NCBI GenBank assembly: GCA_905234495.1
Contig: CAJOHE010000003.1
Coordinates: 70,355 to 134,354, forward strand
Length of the DNA: 64,000 bases
Reading direction: 5' to 3'
From: an uncultured Eubacterium sp.
Lineage (GTDB): Bacteria; Bacillota; Clostridia; Oscillospirales; Acutalibacteraceae
This document shows, piece by piece, positions 8,430 to 18,310 of this stretch. The translations under genes were made by a program, and so were the position numbers. The notes below the pieces were generated by a model. The model was not told the DNA's origin, ran no database searches, and saw only the letters and a list, made by a program, of their open reading frames with translations. The first letter of the stretch is position 1; the number at the start of each line of letters is the position of its first letter.

Positions 8430-10447
8430 TGCACAAAAGATGGTTGGTTGCAGACGCCGATAAAAAGAAGGCGTCCGAGTTAAGCGAAAAACTGAATATT
8501 GACGCGTTTATCGCTTTTCTGCTTGTCTCAAGAGGAATTGATGACGAGCTTTCCGCATCTGACTTTCTTTTCAATAACGACACGTTTTCATCCCCGTATT
8601 CGCTCAAGGATATGGATAAAGCGGTTGAGAGGATAAACGAGGCGATAGACAACGGCGAGAGGATATGCGTCTACGGCGACTACGACTGCGACGGTATCAC
8701 TTCGACCGCTCTGCTCTACACCTTCCTGCAGAGCCTCGGCGCCGACGTTATCTATTTCATTCCTCACCGCCTCAACGACGGCTACGGAATGAATCTCAAC
8801 GCCATAGACGAAATCAGCGAAAAGGGAACGAATCTCATAGTCACAGTCGATAACGGAATCACCGCGTTTGAGGAAGCGGATTATATCTACTCTCTCGGTA
8901 TGGAACTTGTTGTGACCGACCACCATCAGCTCGGCGACAGGCTTCCGCGCGCGTGTGCGGTTGTAAATCCCCAGAGACCGGACAACGATATTTCGTTCAG
9001 GGAATTTGCGGGCGTGGGCGTTGCGTTCAAGCTTGCCTGCGCGCTCAACGACGGCGACGTTGACGAAATGCTGACGCTTTTCGGCGACCTCGTTGCAATC
9101 GGCACCGTGGCGGACGTTATGCCCCTTGTCGACGAAAACAGGCGCTTTGTCAAATACGGTCTCAGATTAATAAACGCCGACACGAGAATAGGCATAAAGG
9201 CTCTCAGAAGCGCTGCGGGCGTTGCCGACAGAGAGCTCACGTCAAACGACCTCGCATTTCAGATTTGCCCGAGAATTAACGCTGCGGGCAGGCTTCAGAG
9301 CGCCGAGCTTTCGGCAGAGCTTCTCATTACAGACGACTATGAGGAAGCCCTCGTAAAGGCGGCTCTGTTAAATGACGTCAACACTCATCGCCACGAGATT
9401 GAAAACGGAATGATTGAGGATATTGACAAAAAAATCAGCAGGGATATAACCCTCGTTTCGGACAGGGTTATTGTAATAGAAGGCGAGGGCTACCACAAGG
9501 GACTTCTCGGTATCGTTGCCTCAAAGGTGCTCACCCGCTACGGCAAGCCGACAATCATCATAAGCATTGACGAGGACGGCGAGTGCAGCGGCTCTGCAAG
9601 AAGCGTAGCGGGCTTCAATATTCACACCGCAATATCAAGCTGCAAGGATTTGCTCACCCATTTCGGCGGTCATCCTCTTGCGGCAGGTCTCGGTATCAGA
9701 AAAGAGGATATCCCCGAATTTCGCAGAAGAATAAACGAGTTTGCGGCGGCTGAATACGACGTTATGCCCACCGAGGTTTTAAAGCTTGACTGCAAGCTTT
9801 CACCGTCGTATCTCGACGTTTCGCTCGTTGAAAATATGTCTATGCTTGAGCCCTGCGGCGCGAGCAATCCCCCCGCGTGCTTCGGGCTTTTCAACGTTGA
9901 AATCGTCGGCATCATTCCCATGGGCGAGGGAAAGCATCTCAGGCTTGAATGCGCGAAAAACGGAAAGTCCTTCAGGGCTGTTATGTTCGGCGTTACCGTG
10001 CAGCAGTTCAGATATAAGACGGGCGACGTTGTAGACCTTGCGGTAAGGCTTTCCAAAAATATATTCAGAGGCAAGGCGATGCTCTCAACAAGAATAGTTG
10101 ACATCCGTCTTCACTCAACCGACGACGATAAATACTTTGCAGAAAAAGAAGATTACGAGTTAACGCTTCTCGGCAGAAAGCCCAATGGTAAGGTTCTGCC
10201 GGACAGGGAGGCGTTTGCTTTCTTATATAAATATCTCAGAAACAACGAAGGTTATCCCCACAGCGCGGAGGATTTGTATTTTGCCATAGGGCAGAAGCTG
10301 ACCTTCGGCGAGCTCAACTACGCTCTTGCCGCGTTTGAGGAAGCCGGTCTTGTCTCACGGGGTAACGGAATTAAGCTTTTGCCCTTCAGCGGCAAGGCGG
10401 ACCTTGAAAACACGAAAACCATCAGGGAACTGAAGGGAAGGATATAA
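8429..10447 (+). CDS. recJ: Single-stranded-DNA-specific exonuclease RecJ
   Basis: A 5'-3' single-strand exonuclease of recombination and mismatch repair. The DHH domain motifs are present: VYGDYDCDGITSTAL (motif I), VTVDNGI, VVTDHHQLGD (DHH) and, in the DHHA1 domain, FGGHPLAAGL. At 672 residues it includes the OB-fold and a C-terminal extension of the kind seen in Clostridia. It is joined to hisE by a one-base overlap and abuts rel. Confidence 0.96.
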   Translation: MHKRWLVADADKKKASELSEKLNIDAFIAFLLVSRGIDDELSASDFLFNNDTFSSPYSLKDMDKAVERINEAIDNGERICVYGDYDCDGITSTALLYTFLQSLGADVIYFIPHRLNDGYGMNLNAIDEISEKGTNLIVTVDNGITAFEEADYIYSLGMELVVTDHHQLGDRLPRACAVVNPQRPDNDISFREFAGVGVAFKLACALNDGDVDEMLTLFGDLVAIGTVADVMPLVDENRRFVKYGLRLINADTRIGIKALRSAAGVADRELTSNDLAFQICPRINAAGRLQSAELSAELLITDDYEEALVKAALLNDVNTHRHEIENGMIEDIDKKISRDITLVSDRVIVIEGEGYHKGLLGIVASKVLTRYGKPTIIISIDEDGECSGSARSVAGFNIHTAISSCKDLLTHFGGHPLAAGLGIRKEDIPEFRRRINEFAAAEYDVMPTEVLKLDCKLSPSYLDVSLVENMSMLEPCGASNPPACFGLFNVEIVGIIPMGEGKHLRLECAKNGKSFRAVMFGVTVQQFRYKTGDVVDLAVRLSKNIFRGKAMLSTRIVDIRLHSTDDDKYFAEKEDYELTLLGRKPNGKVLPDREAFAFLYKYLRNNEGYPHSAEDLYFAIGQKLTFGELNYALAAFEEAGLVSRGNGIKLLPFSGKADLENTKTIRELKGRI

Positions 10448-12652
10448 ATGAGTGAAATCATCAATCCAACTGAATATGACGATGGCTTTAACGAATTCTT
10501 TGAAGAGATAAAGAGCAACCCTCAGTACGACAGCGAAAGAATCGAAAGGGCATACAAGCTTGCAAGAGACGCGCACAAAAATCAGCGCAGGCGCTCGGGC
10601 GAGCCGTATATTATGCACCCTGTTGCGGTTGCAGAGATTCTTTATAAGCTCGGTATGGACAACGAAAGCCTTATCGCCGCAATTCTTCACGACGTTGTTG
10701 AGGACACGGATTACGACCTCGATTACATCAGAAACGAATTCGGCGACGACGTGGCTCTGCTTGTCGACGGCGTAACAAAGCTCGGTCAGATTCCTCTTTC
10801 CACCAAGGAAGAGGTTCAGGCTGAAAACATCAGAAAAATGTTTATGGCGATGAATGAGGACATCAGGGTTATCATCATCAAGCTCTGCGACCGTCTTCAC
10901 AATATGCGCACCCTCGAGCATATGCCCCCGTATAAGCAGAGGGAAAAGAGCCAGGAAACGCTTGAAATCTATGCCCCCATAGCTCATCGCCTCGGTATCC
11001 GTCCGATTAAGGAAGAGCTTGAGGACCTTGCAATTTCTTATCTCGACCCGATTGCCTACAAGGAAATTGAGAGACGTCTTTCAATGAAAAAGGAAGAGGG
11101 CGAGGCGTTTTTAAAGGAAATCACCGACCAGATTAAAGAGAAGATTGAGCCCGTGATGAAAAACGTTCAGATTACGTCAAGGGTAAAATCCGTTCACGGT
11201 CTGTTCCGTAAGGTCTACATAAAGGGAAGAAGCTTTGAGCAGATTTTCGATATCTACGCCGTGCGTATTATTGTTGACAGTATGATAGACTGCTACAATG
11301 CGCTCGGTATAATTCACGATATGTTCCAGCCCCTTCCGGGCAGGTTCAAGGACTATATCTCAACGCCCAAGCCCAATATGTATCAGTCCCTCCACACGAC
11401 CGTGCTTTCAAAGGACGGCGTTCCGTTTGAGGTTCAGATAAGAACGTGGGATATGCACCGCACGGCTGAATTCGGTATCGCAGCCCACTGGAAGTATAAG
11501 CTTGATAAGAGCGGCAACGACAAGATGGACGAACGCCTTGAATGGGTTCACAAAATCATTGAGGCGGGAAGCGAAACCGAAAACCCCGAAGAGCTTGTAA
11601 ACAGCATCAAGGGCGACCTCTCTGCAGAAGAGGTCTACGTCTTCACGCCCAAGGGCGACGTTAAGTCCCTTCCCAAGGGCTCAACGGTTATCGACTTTGC
11701 CTATTCAATCCATTCCGCCGTCGGCAACAAGATGGTCGGCGCAAAGGTAAACGGCAGAATAGTAAACCTCGACTATCAGGTCAAGACGGGCGAAATCGTT
11801 GAGGTTCTCACATCGAATCAGCAGGGCAAGGGACCGAGCAGGGACTGGCTCAATATTGTTAAAACAGGCGAGTCGCGAAGCAAAATCCGCCAGTGGTTCA
11901 AGAAGGAAAAGCGCGAAGAAAACATCGTTCGCGGCAAGGCTGAGGTTGAAAGGGAATTCAGACGTAATTACATTCACCTCGAGGGCGAAGAGCTTGAAAA
12001 GTTTATAAAGAAAATCTCGGAAAGGCAGCACTGCCAGACCATCGACGATTTCTACGCCGCAATCGGCTACGGCGGAATTCAGCTCTCGCGTATGATGCCC
12101 GGCGTCAAGGATGAGTACAACCGCCATTGGAAGCCGCAGCACGAGCCTGAGTCCGCAGAGGAACTCATCGAAAAGCCGCAGACCTTCAAGAGCACGAACG
12201 GCATCATCGTCGAGGGCATCGACAACTGCCTCATCAAAATGGCAAAATGCTGCTCGCCGATTCCGGGCGACGTGATTGTCGGCTTCATCAACCGCGGCAC
12301 GGGACTTACCGTCCATAAGCGCGACTGCGTTAACGTGCCGAAGGACCTCGACCACTGCGACGAGCCCGAGAGATGGGTTAAGGCATACTGGGACAGCAAC
12401 GTTGTTGTTGAAGCAAGGTCAACGCTCGACGTCTATGCGATTAACAGGGACGGCGTCCTGCTTGACATCGCGACAAAGCTAGCCGAATCCCACGTCAAGA
12501 TTTATTCAATCAACGCAAGACCTATCGACGACCTCAACTGCCTTACAACCCTTACGGTTTCCGTTAATTCAAAGGAACACCTTGAGGCAATATCAAAGGT
12601 TCTCAAAAAGGTCGAAGGCGTTTATCACATTGAAAGAAGTAAGAAAATATGA
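10448..12652 (+). CDS. rel: Bifunctional (p)ppGpp synthetase/hydrolase (Rel)
   Basis: Makes and degrades the stringent-response alarmones. In the 734 residues the order is HD hydrolase (HPVAVAEIL, AAILHDVVEDT, about residues 50-150), synthetase (IFDIYAVRIIV, TPKPNMYQSLHTTV, AEFGIAAHWKYK, about 240-350), TGS (VYVFTPKGDVKSLPKGSTVIDFAYSIH, about 395-455), a conserved Cys region (MAKCCSPIPGD) and a C-terminal ACT domain. Both hydrolase and synthetase signatures look intact. The start follows GGGAAGGA, immediately after the recJ stop. Confidence 0.97.
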   Translation: MSEIINPTEYDDGFNEFFEEIKSNPQYDSERIERAYKLARDAHKNQRRRSGEPYIMHPVAVAEILYKLGMDNESLIAAILHDVVEDTDYDLDYIRNEFGDDVALLVDGVTKLGQIPLSTKEEVQAENIRKMFMAMNEDIRVIIIKLCDRLHNMRTLEHMPPYKQREKSQETLEIYAPIAHRLGIRPIKEELEDLAISYLDPIAYKEIERRLSMKKEEGEAFLKEITDQIKEKIEPVMKNVQITSRVKSVHGLFRKVYIKGRSFEQIFDIYAVRIIVDSMIDCYNALGIIHDMFQPLPGRFKDYISTPKPNMYQSLHTTVLSKDGVPFEVQIRTWDMHRTAEFGIAAHWKYKLDKSGNDKMDERLEWVHKIIEAGSETENPEELVNSIKGDLSAEEVYVFTPKGDVKSLPKGSTVIDFAYSIHSAVGNKMVGAKVNGRIVNLDYQVKTGEIVEVLTSNQQGKGPSRDWLNIVKTGESRSKIRQWFKKEKREENIVRGKAEVEREFRRNYIHLEGEELEKFIKKISERQHCQTIDDFYAAIGYGGIQLSRMMPGVKDEYNRHWKPQHEPESAEELIEKPQTFKSTNGIIVEGIDNCLIKMAKCCSPIPGDVIVGFINRGTGLTVHKRDCVNVPKDLDHCDEPERWVKAYWDSNVVVEARSTLDVYAINRDGVLLDIATKLAESHVKIYSINARPIDDLNCLTTLTVSVNSKEHLEAISKVLKKVEGVYHIERSKKI

Positions 12653-13101
12653 AAGCGGTAATTCAGAGAGTAAGCTATTCAAATATTGATATCGACGGAA
12701 AAAGAGTCAGCGAAATTTCGCAGGGGCTTATGATTCTTCTCGGCGTTGAAGACGGCGACACCAAAGCCGAAGCCGACAAGCTTGTCAAGAAGATTCCCGT
12801 TCTCAGAATTTTCGAGGATGAAAACGGCAAGATGAATCTTTCCTGCCTCGACGTTGACGGCGAGATTCTGGTCGTATCCCAGTTCACCCTCTGCGCTGAC
12901 TGTTCCCACGGCAGACGCCCGAGCTTTACAAAAAGCGCCCCGCCCGACGAGGCAAATTCTCTTTACGAATACCTTGTCGACGAGCTTGGAAAATCGGGCG
13001 TAAAGAAGGTTGCAACAGGGGAATTCGGCGCCGATATGAAGGTTGAGCTTCTCAACGACGGCCCCGTCACAATTATTCTCGACAGCAAGGAGCTCAGATA
13101 A
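12649..13101 (+). CDS. dtd: D-aminoacyl-tRNA deacylase
   Basis: Removes D-amino acids (and glycine from mischarged tRNA-Ala) from tRNA. Its 150 residues carry the family motif VVSQFTLCADCSHGRRPSFTKSAPP and the C-terminal NDGPVTI, which contains the Gly-Pro pair of the active site. It overlaps rel by four bases (ATGA), and its own stop overlaps the next gene as TAATG. A rel-dtd pairing is usual in Firmicutes. Confidence 0.96.
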   Translation: MKAVIQRVSYSNIDIDGKRVSEISQGLMILLGVEDGDTKAEADKLVKKIPVLRIFEDENGKMNLSCLDVDGEILVVSQFTLCADCSHGRRPSFTKSAPPDEANSLYEYLVDELGKSGVKKVATGEFGADMKVELLNDGPVTIILDSKELR

Positions 13102-13730
13102 TGGTTGATGTAAAATACGCCTCTTTCGGTATGATGAGCAATAACGTCTTCATCGTGACCGACAGGGCAAGCGGCAAAAGCGCGCTTATTGACTGCCCCG
13201 AGGACAGCGAAAAAATGAAGCGCTTCATCGAGGGCTTCAACATTGAATACATCCTTCTGACCCACGGCCATTTCGACCACATCGGCGGCGTGCGTACCGT
13301 CAAGGAAATGACGGGCGCAAAGGTCGTTATTTCAAAAGAGGACGAGGATATGCTTTCCTCACCGTTCAGAAGTCTTGCGGCATACAGCGGCATAAATCAG
13401 CGCTCGGCAAGCGCGGATATCACCGTTTCCGACAACGATATAATCGAGCTCGGCGAAAGTAAAATAAGAGTGCTTGCAACACCCGGTCACACCTCGGGAA
13501 GCGTCTGCTATCTCGTTGCAAACGAGCTCTTCACGGGCGACACTCTTTTCTGCGGTTCCTACGGCAGAACCGACTTTCCGACGGGAAATTCAAAAGAGCT
13601 TGTCACAAGCCTTAAAAGGCTTTTCTCGCTAAACGGAAACTATAATGTTTATCCCGGTCACGACGAGCTTTCAACTCTCGATTTCGAGCGCGAAAGCAAC
13701 TACGAAGCTCTCTATCTTATAAATAACTGA
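13101..13730 (+). CDS. MBL-fold metallo-hydrolase, glyoxalase II-like
   Basis: A soluble 209-residue metallo-beta-lactamase-fold protein with the metal motif LTHGHFDHIGG (HxHxDH), ATPGHTSGSVCYL, FTGDTLFCGSYGRTD and YPGHDELST. These resemble hydroxyacylglutathione hydrolase-type enzymes (YqgX-like). The natural substrate is unknown. Such a gene often lies between dtd and hemZ in Clostridia. The AAGGAG upstream site lies inside the end of dtd. Confidence 0.9.
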   Translation: MVDVKYASFGMMSNNVFIVTDRASGKSALIDCPEDSEKMKRFIEGFNIEYILLTHGHFDHIGGVRTVKEMTGAKVVISKEDEDMLSSPFRSLAAYSGINQRSASADITVSDNDIIELGESKIRVLATPGHTSGSVCYLVANELFTGDTLFCGSYGRTDFPTGNSKELVTSLKRLFSLNGNYNVYPGHDELSTLDFERESNYEALYLINN

Positions 13731-13731
13731 T

Positions 13732-15162
13732 ATGGTTTTAAAGGTTATAAATCATCCGTATGCCTACGATATGAAAAAGCTCTGTACCGTCTTTTTCCCT
13801 TTTGAAAAAATCAGGGACGACGGCGAAGAGGACATAACGGTGACAACCGCCGATATGGGCGGAAGATTTGTCGCCGAGGCGAGCGCGTACGGAAAGACGG
13901 TAAAAAAAGAATATGAGCCAAAGCAGGACGAGGATATGGCAAACGCTATGTCCGTTTTGCTTTTCAGCGCCCTGAGCGAGCTTACGGGCTACACCCCCGA
14001 GTGGGGAATACTCTTCGGCGTGCGCCCCGCAAAGCTTATGCACAGATATTTCGCAGAGCTCGGCGAAAACGGCGCAAAGAATACCTTTATAAATAAGTAT
14101 CTCGTCTCGCCGAAAAAGGCAGAGCTTACGGCTGAGGTTATGAAAAACGAAAACCGCATTATATCCCTTTCAAAGGACGATTCGTTTTCGCTTTATATCT
14201 CAATTCCGTTCTGTCCCACGAGGTGCGCCTACTGTTCGTTCGTCTCTCATTCCATAGAGAGAACTCAGAAGCTTGTAGAGCCCTACGTCGACCTTCTCTG
14301 CAAAGAGATTGAACGCACGGCGGAAGTTGCGAAAAAGCTCAATCTGAGGCTTGAGACGGTCTATTTCGGCGGCGGTACGCCCACAACTCTCACCGCAGAG
14401 CAGCTCGACAGGCTTATGTCCGCGGTTGAAAACAACTTCGACCTCTCGACGGTGCGCGAATACACCGTTGAGGCGGGCAGACCCGACACGGTCACGGAAA
14501 GCAAGCTTCTCGCACTTAAAAAGCACAACGTTTCACGAATCAGCATAAATCCGCAAACTTTTAACGATACCGTGCTTGAAGCCATCGGCAGAAAGCATAC
14601 GGCAGCTCAGACTGTAGAGGCGTTTGAGCTTGCGAGAAAATGCGGCTTTGACAATATCAATATGGATATTATCGCAGGGCTTCCGACCGATACGCCCGAA
14701 TCCTTCGGAAAAACGCTCGACAAAGCGGTATCCCTCGGCGCGGACAGTATCACGGTGCACACGCTTGCCCTCAAAACCGCGTCAAATATCGTCACGGGCG
14801 AAGAGCCCTTTGAGTTCAATATCTCCGTCAGCGGTATGGTCGACTATTCAGACTCAGCGTTAAAGGCTGCGGGTTACGTTCCTTACTATATGTACCGTCA
14901 GTCAAAATCTGCGGCAAATCTTGAAAACGTCGGCTGGTGCAATGCGGGCAGGGAATGCCTTTATAACGTCTATATGATGGACGAAACTCATTCGGTATTT
15001 GCCTGCGGCGCGGGTGCCGTAACAAGGCTCAGAAACCCCGAAAACGGCTTTATCGACAGAATATATAATTTCAAATACCCATATGAATATATTGATAACT
15101 TTGACGAGGTTATCGAGAGAAAAGAAAAGATTTTTGAATTCTACAACGGCAATAACGAATAG
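13732..15162 (+). CDS. hemZ: HemZ-type radical SAM protein (coproporphyrinogen dehydrogenase-like)
   Basis: A 476-residue radical SAM enzyme with the 4Fe-4S motif CPTRCAYC (CxxxCxxC, about residues 163-170), the glycine-rich YFGGGTPTTL and the C-terminal HemN-like region. The roughly 160-residue N-terminal extension is characteristic of HemZ. Annotated function is oxygen-independent coproporphyrinogen III oxidation, but not every HemN/HemZ relative has this activity. It is the last gene of the long string that begins at hisZ-hisG. No clear ribosome site is seen at the ATG, one base after the previous stop, which suggests coupling. Confidence 0.88.
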   Translation: MVLKVINHPYAYDMKKLCTVFFPFEKIRDDGEEDITVTTADMGGRFVAEASAYGKTVKKEYEPKQDEDMANAMSVLLFSALSELTGYTPEWGILFGVRPAKLMHRYFAELGENGAKNTFINKYLVSPKKAELTAEVMKNENRIISLSKDDSFSLYISIPFCPTRCAYCSFVSHSIERTQKLVEPYVDLLCKEIERTAEVAKKLNLRLETVYFGGGTPTTLTAEQLDRLMSAVENNFDLSTVREYTVEAGRPDTVTESKLLALKKHNVSRISINPQTFNDTVLEAIGRKHTAAQTVEAFELARKCGFDNINMDIIAGLPTDTPESFGKTLDKAVSLGADSITVHTLALKTASNIVTGEEPFEFNISVSGMVDYSDSALKAAGYVPYYMYRQSKSAANLENVGWCNAGRECLYNVYMMDETHSVFACGAGAVTRLRNPENGFIDRIYNFKYPYEYIDNFDEVIERKEKIFEFYNGNNE

Positions 15163-15208
15163 TAAAACCAAATTATACTATTTGTAAAATAATTATGAGG
15201 TGATTACA

Positions 15209-15664
15209 ATGGGAACAAAATTCAACGACATTCTTGAAGACGCTGACATCAATCTTGAGGAAATCATCAGCAAGACCAAGGAAGCCGCCGAGGTTATCGG
15301 CAAAAAGAGTGCCGAAAAGCTTGAGCAGAGCAGAAAAAAGGTTGAGTATTTCGACACAAAATCAAAGCTCAACAAGCAGTACGAAAAGTACGGCAGACTT
15401 TGTTTTGACCAAATGATGGGCGAAGAGGTCAGCGAGGACGAACTTTCCGAGTGCGCCGCAAAGATTTCCGAGCTTAAGGATAAGCTTGAAATCCTTTCGG
15501 TTGAGGTTGAAGCTGCAAAGGAAAAGTTCAACGATGCCGTAAACGCTGCGGCTCAGAAGGCACAGAAGGCGTATGAGGGCATCAAAAAGGAATTTGAAGG
15601 CAACGGTGAGACCGAGACCGCAGAGGTTGAGATTGACCCCATAGACGAAGGCGAGGCTGAATAA
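15209..15664 (+). CDS. Uncharacterised coiled-coil protein
   Basis: A 151-residue protein I do not recognise. It is charged, rich in Glu and Lys and predicted almost wholly helical, with heptad-like stretches around residues 25-55 and 75-125 and an acidic tail. No signal peptide or membrane segment is visible. The ATG at 15209 follows GAGGTGAT at good spacing; an upstream GTG in frame overlaps that site and is less likely. It stands alone between hemZ and the flippase gene and is followed by a hairpin. It may bind membranes or other proteins, but that is a guess. Confidence 0.75.
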   Translation: MGTKFNDILEDADINLEEIISKTKEAAEVIGKKSAEKLEQSRKKVEYFDTKSKLNKQYEKYGRLCFDQMMGEEVSEDELSECAAKISELKDKLEILSVEVEAAKEKFNDAVNAAAQKAQKAYEGIKKEFEGNGETETAEVEIDPIDEGEAE

Positions 15665-15698
15665 GCTTCATATTCTCAAAACCCGATACATATTAATT

Positions 15699-15722
15699 AA
15701 GGCGGCGCTTTTGCGCTGCCTT
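15699..15722 (+). terminator. Hairpin, probable terminator
   Basis: AAGGCGGCGC (15699-15708) pairs with GCGCTGCCTT (15713-15722) across a TTTT loop, with one G-T pair. Only a short T-rich stretch follows, so termination may be partial. Confidence 0.55.
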
Positions 15723-15745
15723 ATCTTATGCGCGGGGGAGATTGT

Positions 15746-17395
15746 TTGAATCAGAAAATCAAAAGCCGATACATCACCGGAGCCGCCGTGCTTCTCATCT
15801 CGTCGGTCATAGTTAAAGTAATAAGCGCGTTTTATAAAATACCGCTGACGGCGTATATAGGCGCGGAGGGCAGGGGATATTTCTCGGTCGCCTATAACCT
15901 CTGCCTGCCGATTCACGCGCTGACGATGGGTGCGTTTCCCGTCGCTCTGACAAAGCTTATCAGCACCGCCGACGCCAAGGGCGACACAAAGGGGATATAC
16001 GCTCTCAAAGCGGCGTCGTCAAAGCTTTTCGGACTTGTCGGCTTTGCGGGTATGGCGGTGATGCTTATAGCGGCAAAGCCCTATTCAGTTCTGATTTCCT
16101 CGTCCCCCGAAAGTATATATACAATTCTTGCGCTTGCGCCCTCGGTCTTCTTTTCCTGCCTCTGCGCGTGCAGGAGAGCCTACGCCGAGGGCTTTCTCGA
16201 TATGAAGCTCACCGCCGCCTCTCAGCTCATCGAGGCGTTTTCAAAAATGGTTTTCGGGCTTCTCTTTGCCCGGGTGTCGCTTGGATTGTTCTGTAACGAA
16301 TACGCCGTCTACGGAACCGTTCTCGGCTCATACGCCCACAGCGAGAGTGAGGCGCTCGCGCATATCTATCCCTTTACATCCGCCTTTGCGATGCTTGGCG
16401 CAACTTTCGGAAGCGTTCTCGCCTACGCCTTTTCGCTGGTTTATAACAGGATAAATTACAAAGTCCCGAAGGTGGGCAGGGGGGATGTCAGCCTTGCAAG
16501 CAGAGAGCTTATGAGCTTCAGTCTAACCCTCGTCGGCGCGACTGCCGTGCAGAGCCTTGCAAACTTTTTTGATACCTCGTCCGTTCAGTACTGCCTCTCG
16601 CTCTGCGACGAAACCGCTCTCAAAGAGGTTTACAGCTATTCGGGTACCGATATTCACACCTATGTCCTCGGCATTTTTGCAACGGCGCTTGATTTCAGAA
16701 ACCTCGTTCCGTCGATAGTTATGGCGCTCGGAGTCGCCGCCGTTCCCGCCGTAAGCTCAGCCTACGAAAACGGAAGCGAAAGCTTTTCAAACCTCATTTC
16801 AAGCATCTTCAAATACAGTACGGTTTTTTCCTGCCTTGGCGGAACGGTGCTCATGCTTTTCGGCGATGAAATACTCACCGTTCTTTTTTCAAAATCAAAC
16901 CCCGATATAGCAGAAAACGCCTCGCGGATTCTTTTCTGGTTCGGCGCTACGGTCGTGCCCTCAGGCGTTGCCACAACGGTCGTCTACTGCGCCCAGTCCC
17001 TCGGCTTTGCCGACAAATCAATTCCCTCGTTCATAGTCGGCGCAGCGGTCAGGGTGCTGATAAATTTCCTTCTTATTCCGAAAAGCGGAATAGATATCCT
17101 CGGCAGCACCGCCTCGGTTTTCTTCGGCTTTCTCGTTATTGTAATATGGAATATTCTCATAATAACTAAGTATACTAATGTTAAAATCGGACTGTTTTCC
17201 ACTTTTGTAAAGCCCGTTTTCTGCGCTGTAATCACGTATCTGAGCGTGTTTTTTATCAAAAGTCATAATATTTTTACAATTAATCTTTATATTGATTTAA
17301 TGATATATACCACTATATCTTTGACAATCTTTGTTTCTTTGCTTTTTTTCACTAAATGTATGACTCTCAAAGATTTCATACACAAAATATTGTAG
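15746..17395 (+). CDS. Multi-spanning flippase-like membrane protein (YabM/SpoVB family)
   Basis: About 550 residues with some 14 transmembrane segments, of the polysaccharide transporter/MurJ-SpoVB (MOP) superfamily. The N-terminus (SRYITGAAVLLISSVIVKVISAFYKIPL) is typical. Its position directly before mazG and the yabO-yabP-yabQ-divIC genes matches B. subtilis yabM. The likely role is flipping a lipid-linked cell-wall or spore-envelope precursor; the exact substrate is unknown. I place the start at TTG 15746, five bases after GGGGGAG, rather than at the ATG at 15728, which lies before that ribosome site. Confidence 0.85.
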   Translation: MNQKIKSRYITGAAVLLISSVIVKVISAFYKIPLTAYIGAEGRGYFSVAYNLCLPIHALTMGAFPVALTKLISTADAKGDTKGIYALKAASSKLFGLVGFAGMAVMLIAAKPYSVLISSSPESIYTILALAPSVFFSCLCACRRAYAEGFLDMKLTAASQLIEAFSKMVFGLLFARVSLGLFCNEYAVYGTVLGSYAHSESEALAHIYPFTSAFAMLGATFGSVLAYAFSLVYNRINYKVPKVGRGDVSLASRELMSFSLTLVGATAVQSLANFFDTSSVQYCLSLCDETALKEVYSYSGTDIHTYVLGIFATALDFRNLVPSIVMALGVAAVPAVSSAYENGSESFSNLISSIFKYSTVFSCLGGTVLMLFGDEILTVLFSKSNPDIAENASRILFWFGATVVPSGVATTVVYCAQSLGFADKSIPSFIVGAAVRVLINFLLIPKSGIDILGSTASVFFGFLVIVIWNILIITKYTNVKIGLFSTFVKPVFCAVITYLSVFFIKSHNIFTINLYIDLMIYTTISLTIFVSLLFFTKCMTLKDFIHKIL

Positions 17396-17407
17396 GAAAA
17401 TTTGCCC

Positions 17408-17433
17408 AAAACCCTTGAAATTTCAGGGGTTTT
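17408..17433 (+). terminator. Intrinsic terminator-like palindrome
   Basis: AAAACCCTTGAAA (17408-17420) pairs with TTTCAGGGGTTTT (17421-17433), with one G-T pair. It follows the flippase gene by 12 bases. The descending arm ends in a run of four T. Confidence 0.65.
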
Positions 17434-17443
17434 ATAGTATTAT
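17415..17443 (+). promoter_or_regulatory. Possible promoter of mazG
   Basis: TTGAAA (17415-17420) and TATTAT (17438-17443) are 17 bases apart. The -35 sits inside the terminator palindrome of the previous gene. The match is reasonable but the overlap makes it uncertain. Confidence 0.45.
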
Positions 17444-17479
17444 CATATAGACAAGTTAATCGAAAAGAGAGTGACAAAC

Positions 17480-18286
17480 GTGGCTGTTGAGTTTGAATTT
17501 AAAGATAGATACAATATTGACGATTTGATTTCAATAGTCACTCTTCTCAGAGCCCCCGGCGGTTGCCCCTGGGACGCTGCACAGACCCATGAGTCAATAA
17601 GGAAAAACTTTATTGAGGAAACCTATGAGGTCATTGAAGCGATAAACAAGGAAGATACCGACGGACTTAAGGAAGAGCTCGGCGATGTTCTTATGCAGGT
17701 TGCGCTTCACACAGAGATGGAGCGTGAAAAGGGGAGCTTCGATTTCGACGACGTCTGCAACGACGTGTGTCAGAAGCTGATTATCCGCCACCCCCATGTT
17801 TTCGGCAACGTTTCCGCCGATAACGAGGAGGAAGCGCTTGACAGCTGGAACGAAGCTAAAAAAGCCTCAAAGGGCATCAAAAAGCAGAGTCAGTCCATGA
17901 TTAGCGTGCCTGTTGAACTGCCGGCGCTTATGAGAGCGCAAAAGGTTCAGAGCAAAGCGGCTAAGGTCGGCTTTGACTGGAACGATATAAACGGCGCCAT
18001 CGACAAGGTTAACGAAGAGATTAACGAGTTAAAAATTGCCGCAGAGCACGGCGATAAAGCAGAGATTGAAGAGGAACTCGGCGACCTGCTTTTTTCCTGC
18101 GTCAATGTTTCCCGATTCTTAAAGCTTGACAGCGAAGAAGCGCTCAAGGGCGCGACGGACAAGTTCATTTCCCGCTTTAAGATTGTTGAAGAGCTTGCGC
18201 AGCAAAGAGGCATCTCAATGGAAGAATCATCAATCGAAACGCTTGATTCACTGTGGGATGAGGCAAAAGAAATATTAGCTGAGTAA
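17480..18286 (+). CDS. mazG: Nucleoside triphosphate pyrophosphohydrolase MazG
   Basis: Hydrolyses (d)NTPs to monophosphates and pyrophosphate, a house-cleaning role. About 268 residues with two tandem MazG domains: the first has GGCPWDAAQTHESIRKN and EELGDVLMQVALH, the second IEEELGDLLFSCVNVSRF. It corresponds to the C-terminal part of B. subtilis YabN, which additionally has an N-terminal methylase-like domain that is absent here. Two GTG starts are possible (17471 and 17480); the second has a better spaced GAGAGTGA site. Confidence 0.95.
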   Translation: MAVEFEFKDRYNIDDLISIVTLLRAPGGCPWDAAQTHESIRKNFIEETYEVIEAINKEDTDGLKEELGDVLMQVALHTEMEREKGSFDFDDVCNDVCQKLIIRHPHVFGNVSADNEEEALDSWNEAKKASKGIKKQSQSMISVPVELPALMRAQKVQSKAAKVGFDWNDINGAIDKVNEEINELKIAAEHGDKAEIEEELGDLLFSCVNVSRFLKLDSEEALKGATDKFISRFKIVEELAQQRGISMEESSIETLDSLWDEAKEILAE

Positions 18287-18310
18287 TCAGCAAAAAATGG
18301 AGGAAATTTT

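Noticed and set aside
10355..10987. 210-codon minus-strand open frame across the recJ-rel junction
   Set aside because: Covers two conserved plus-strand genes on the opposite strand; composition is that of a shadow frame.
11705..12355. 216-codon minus-strand open frame within rel
   Set aside because: Antisense to the TGS and linker regions of rel; no independent signal.
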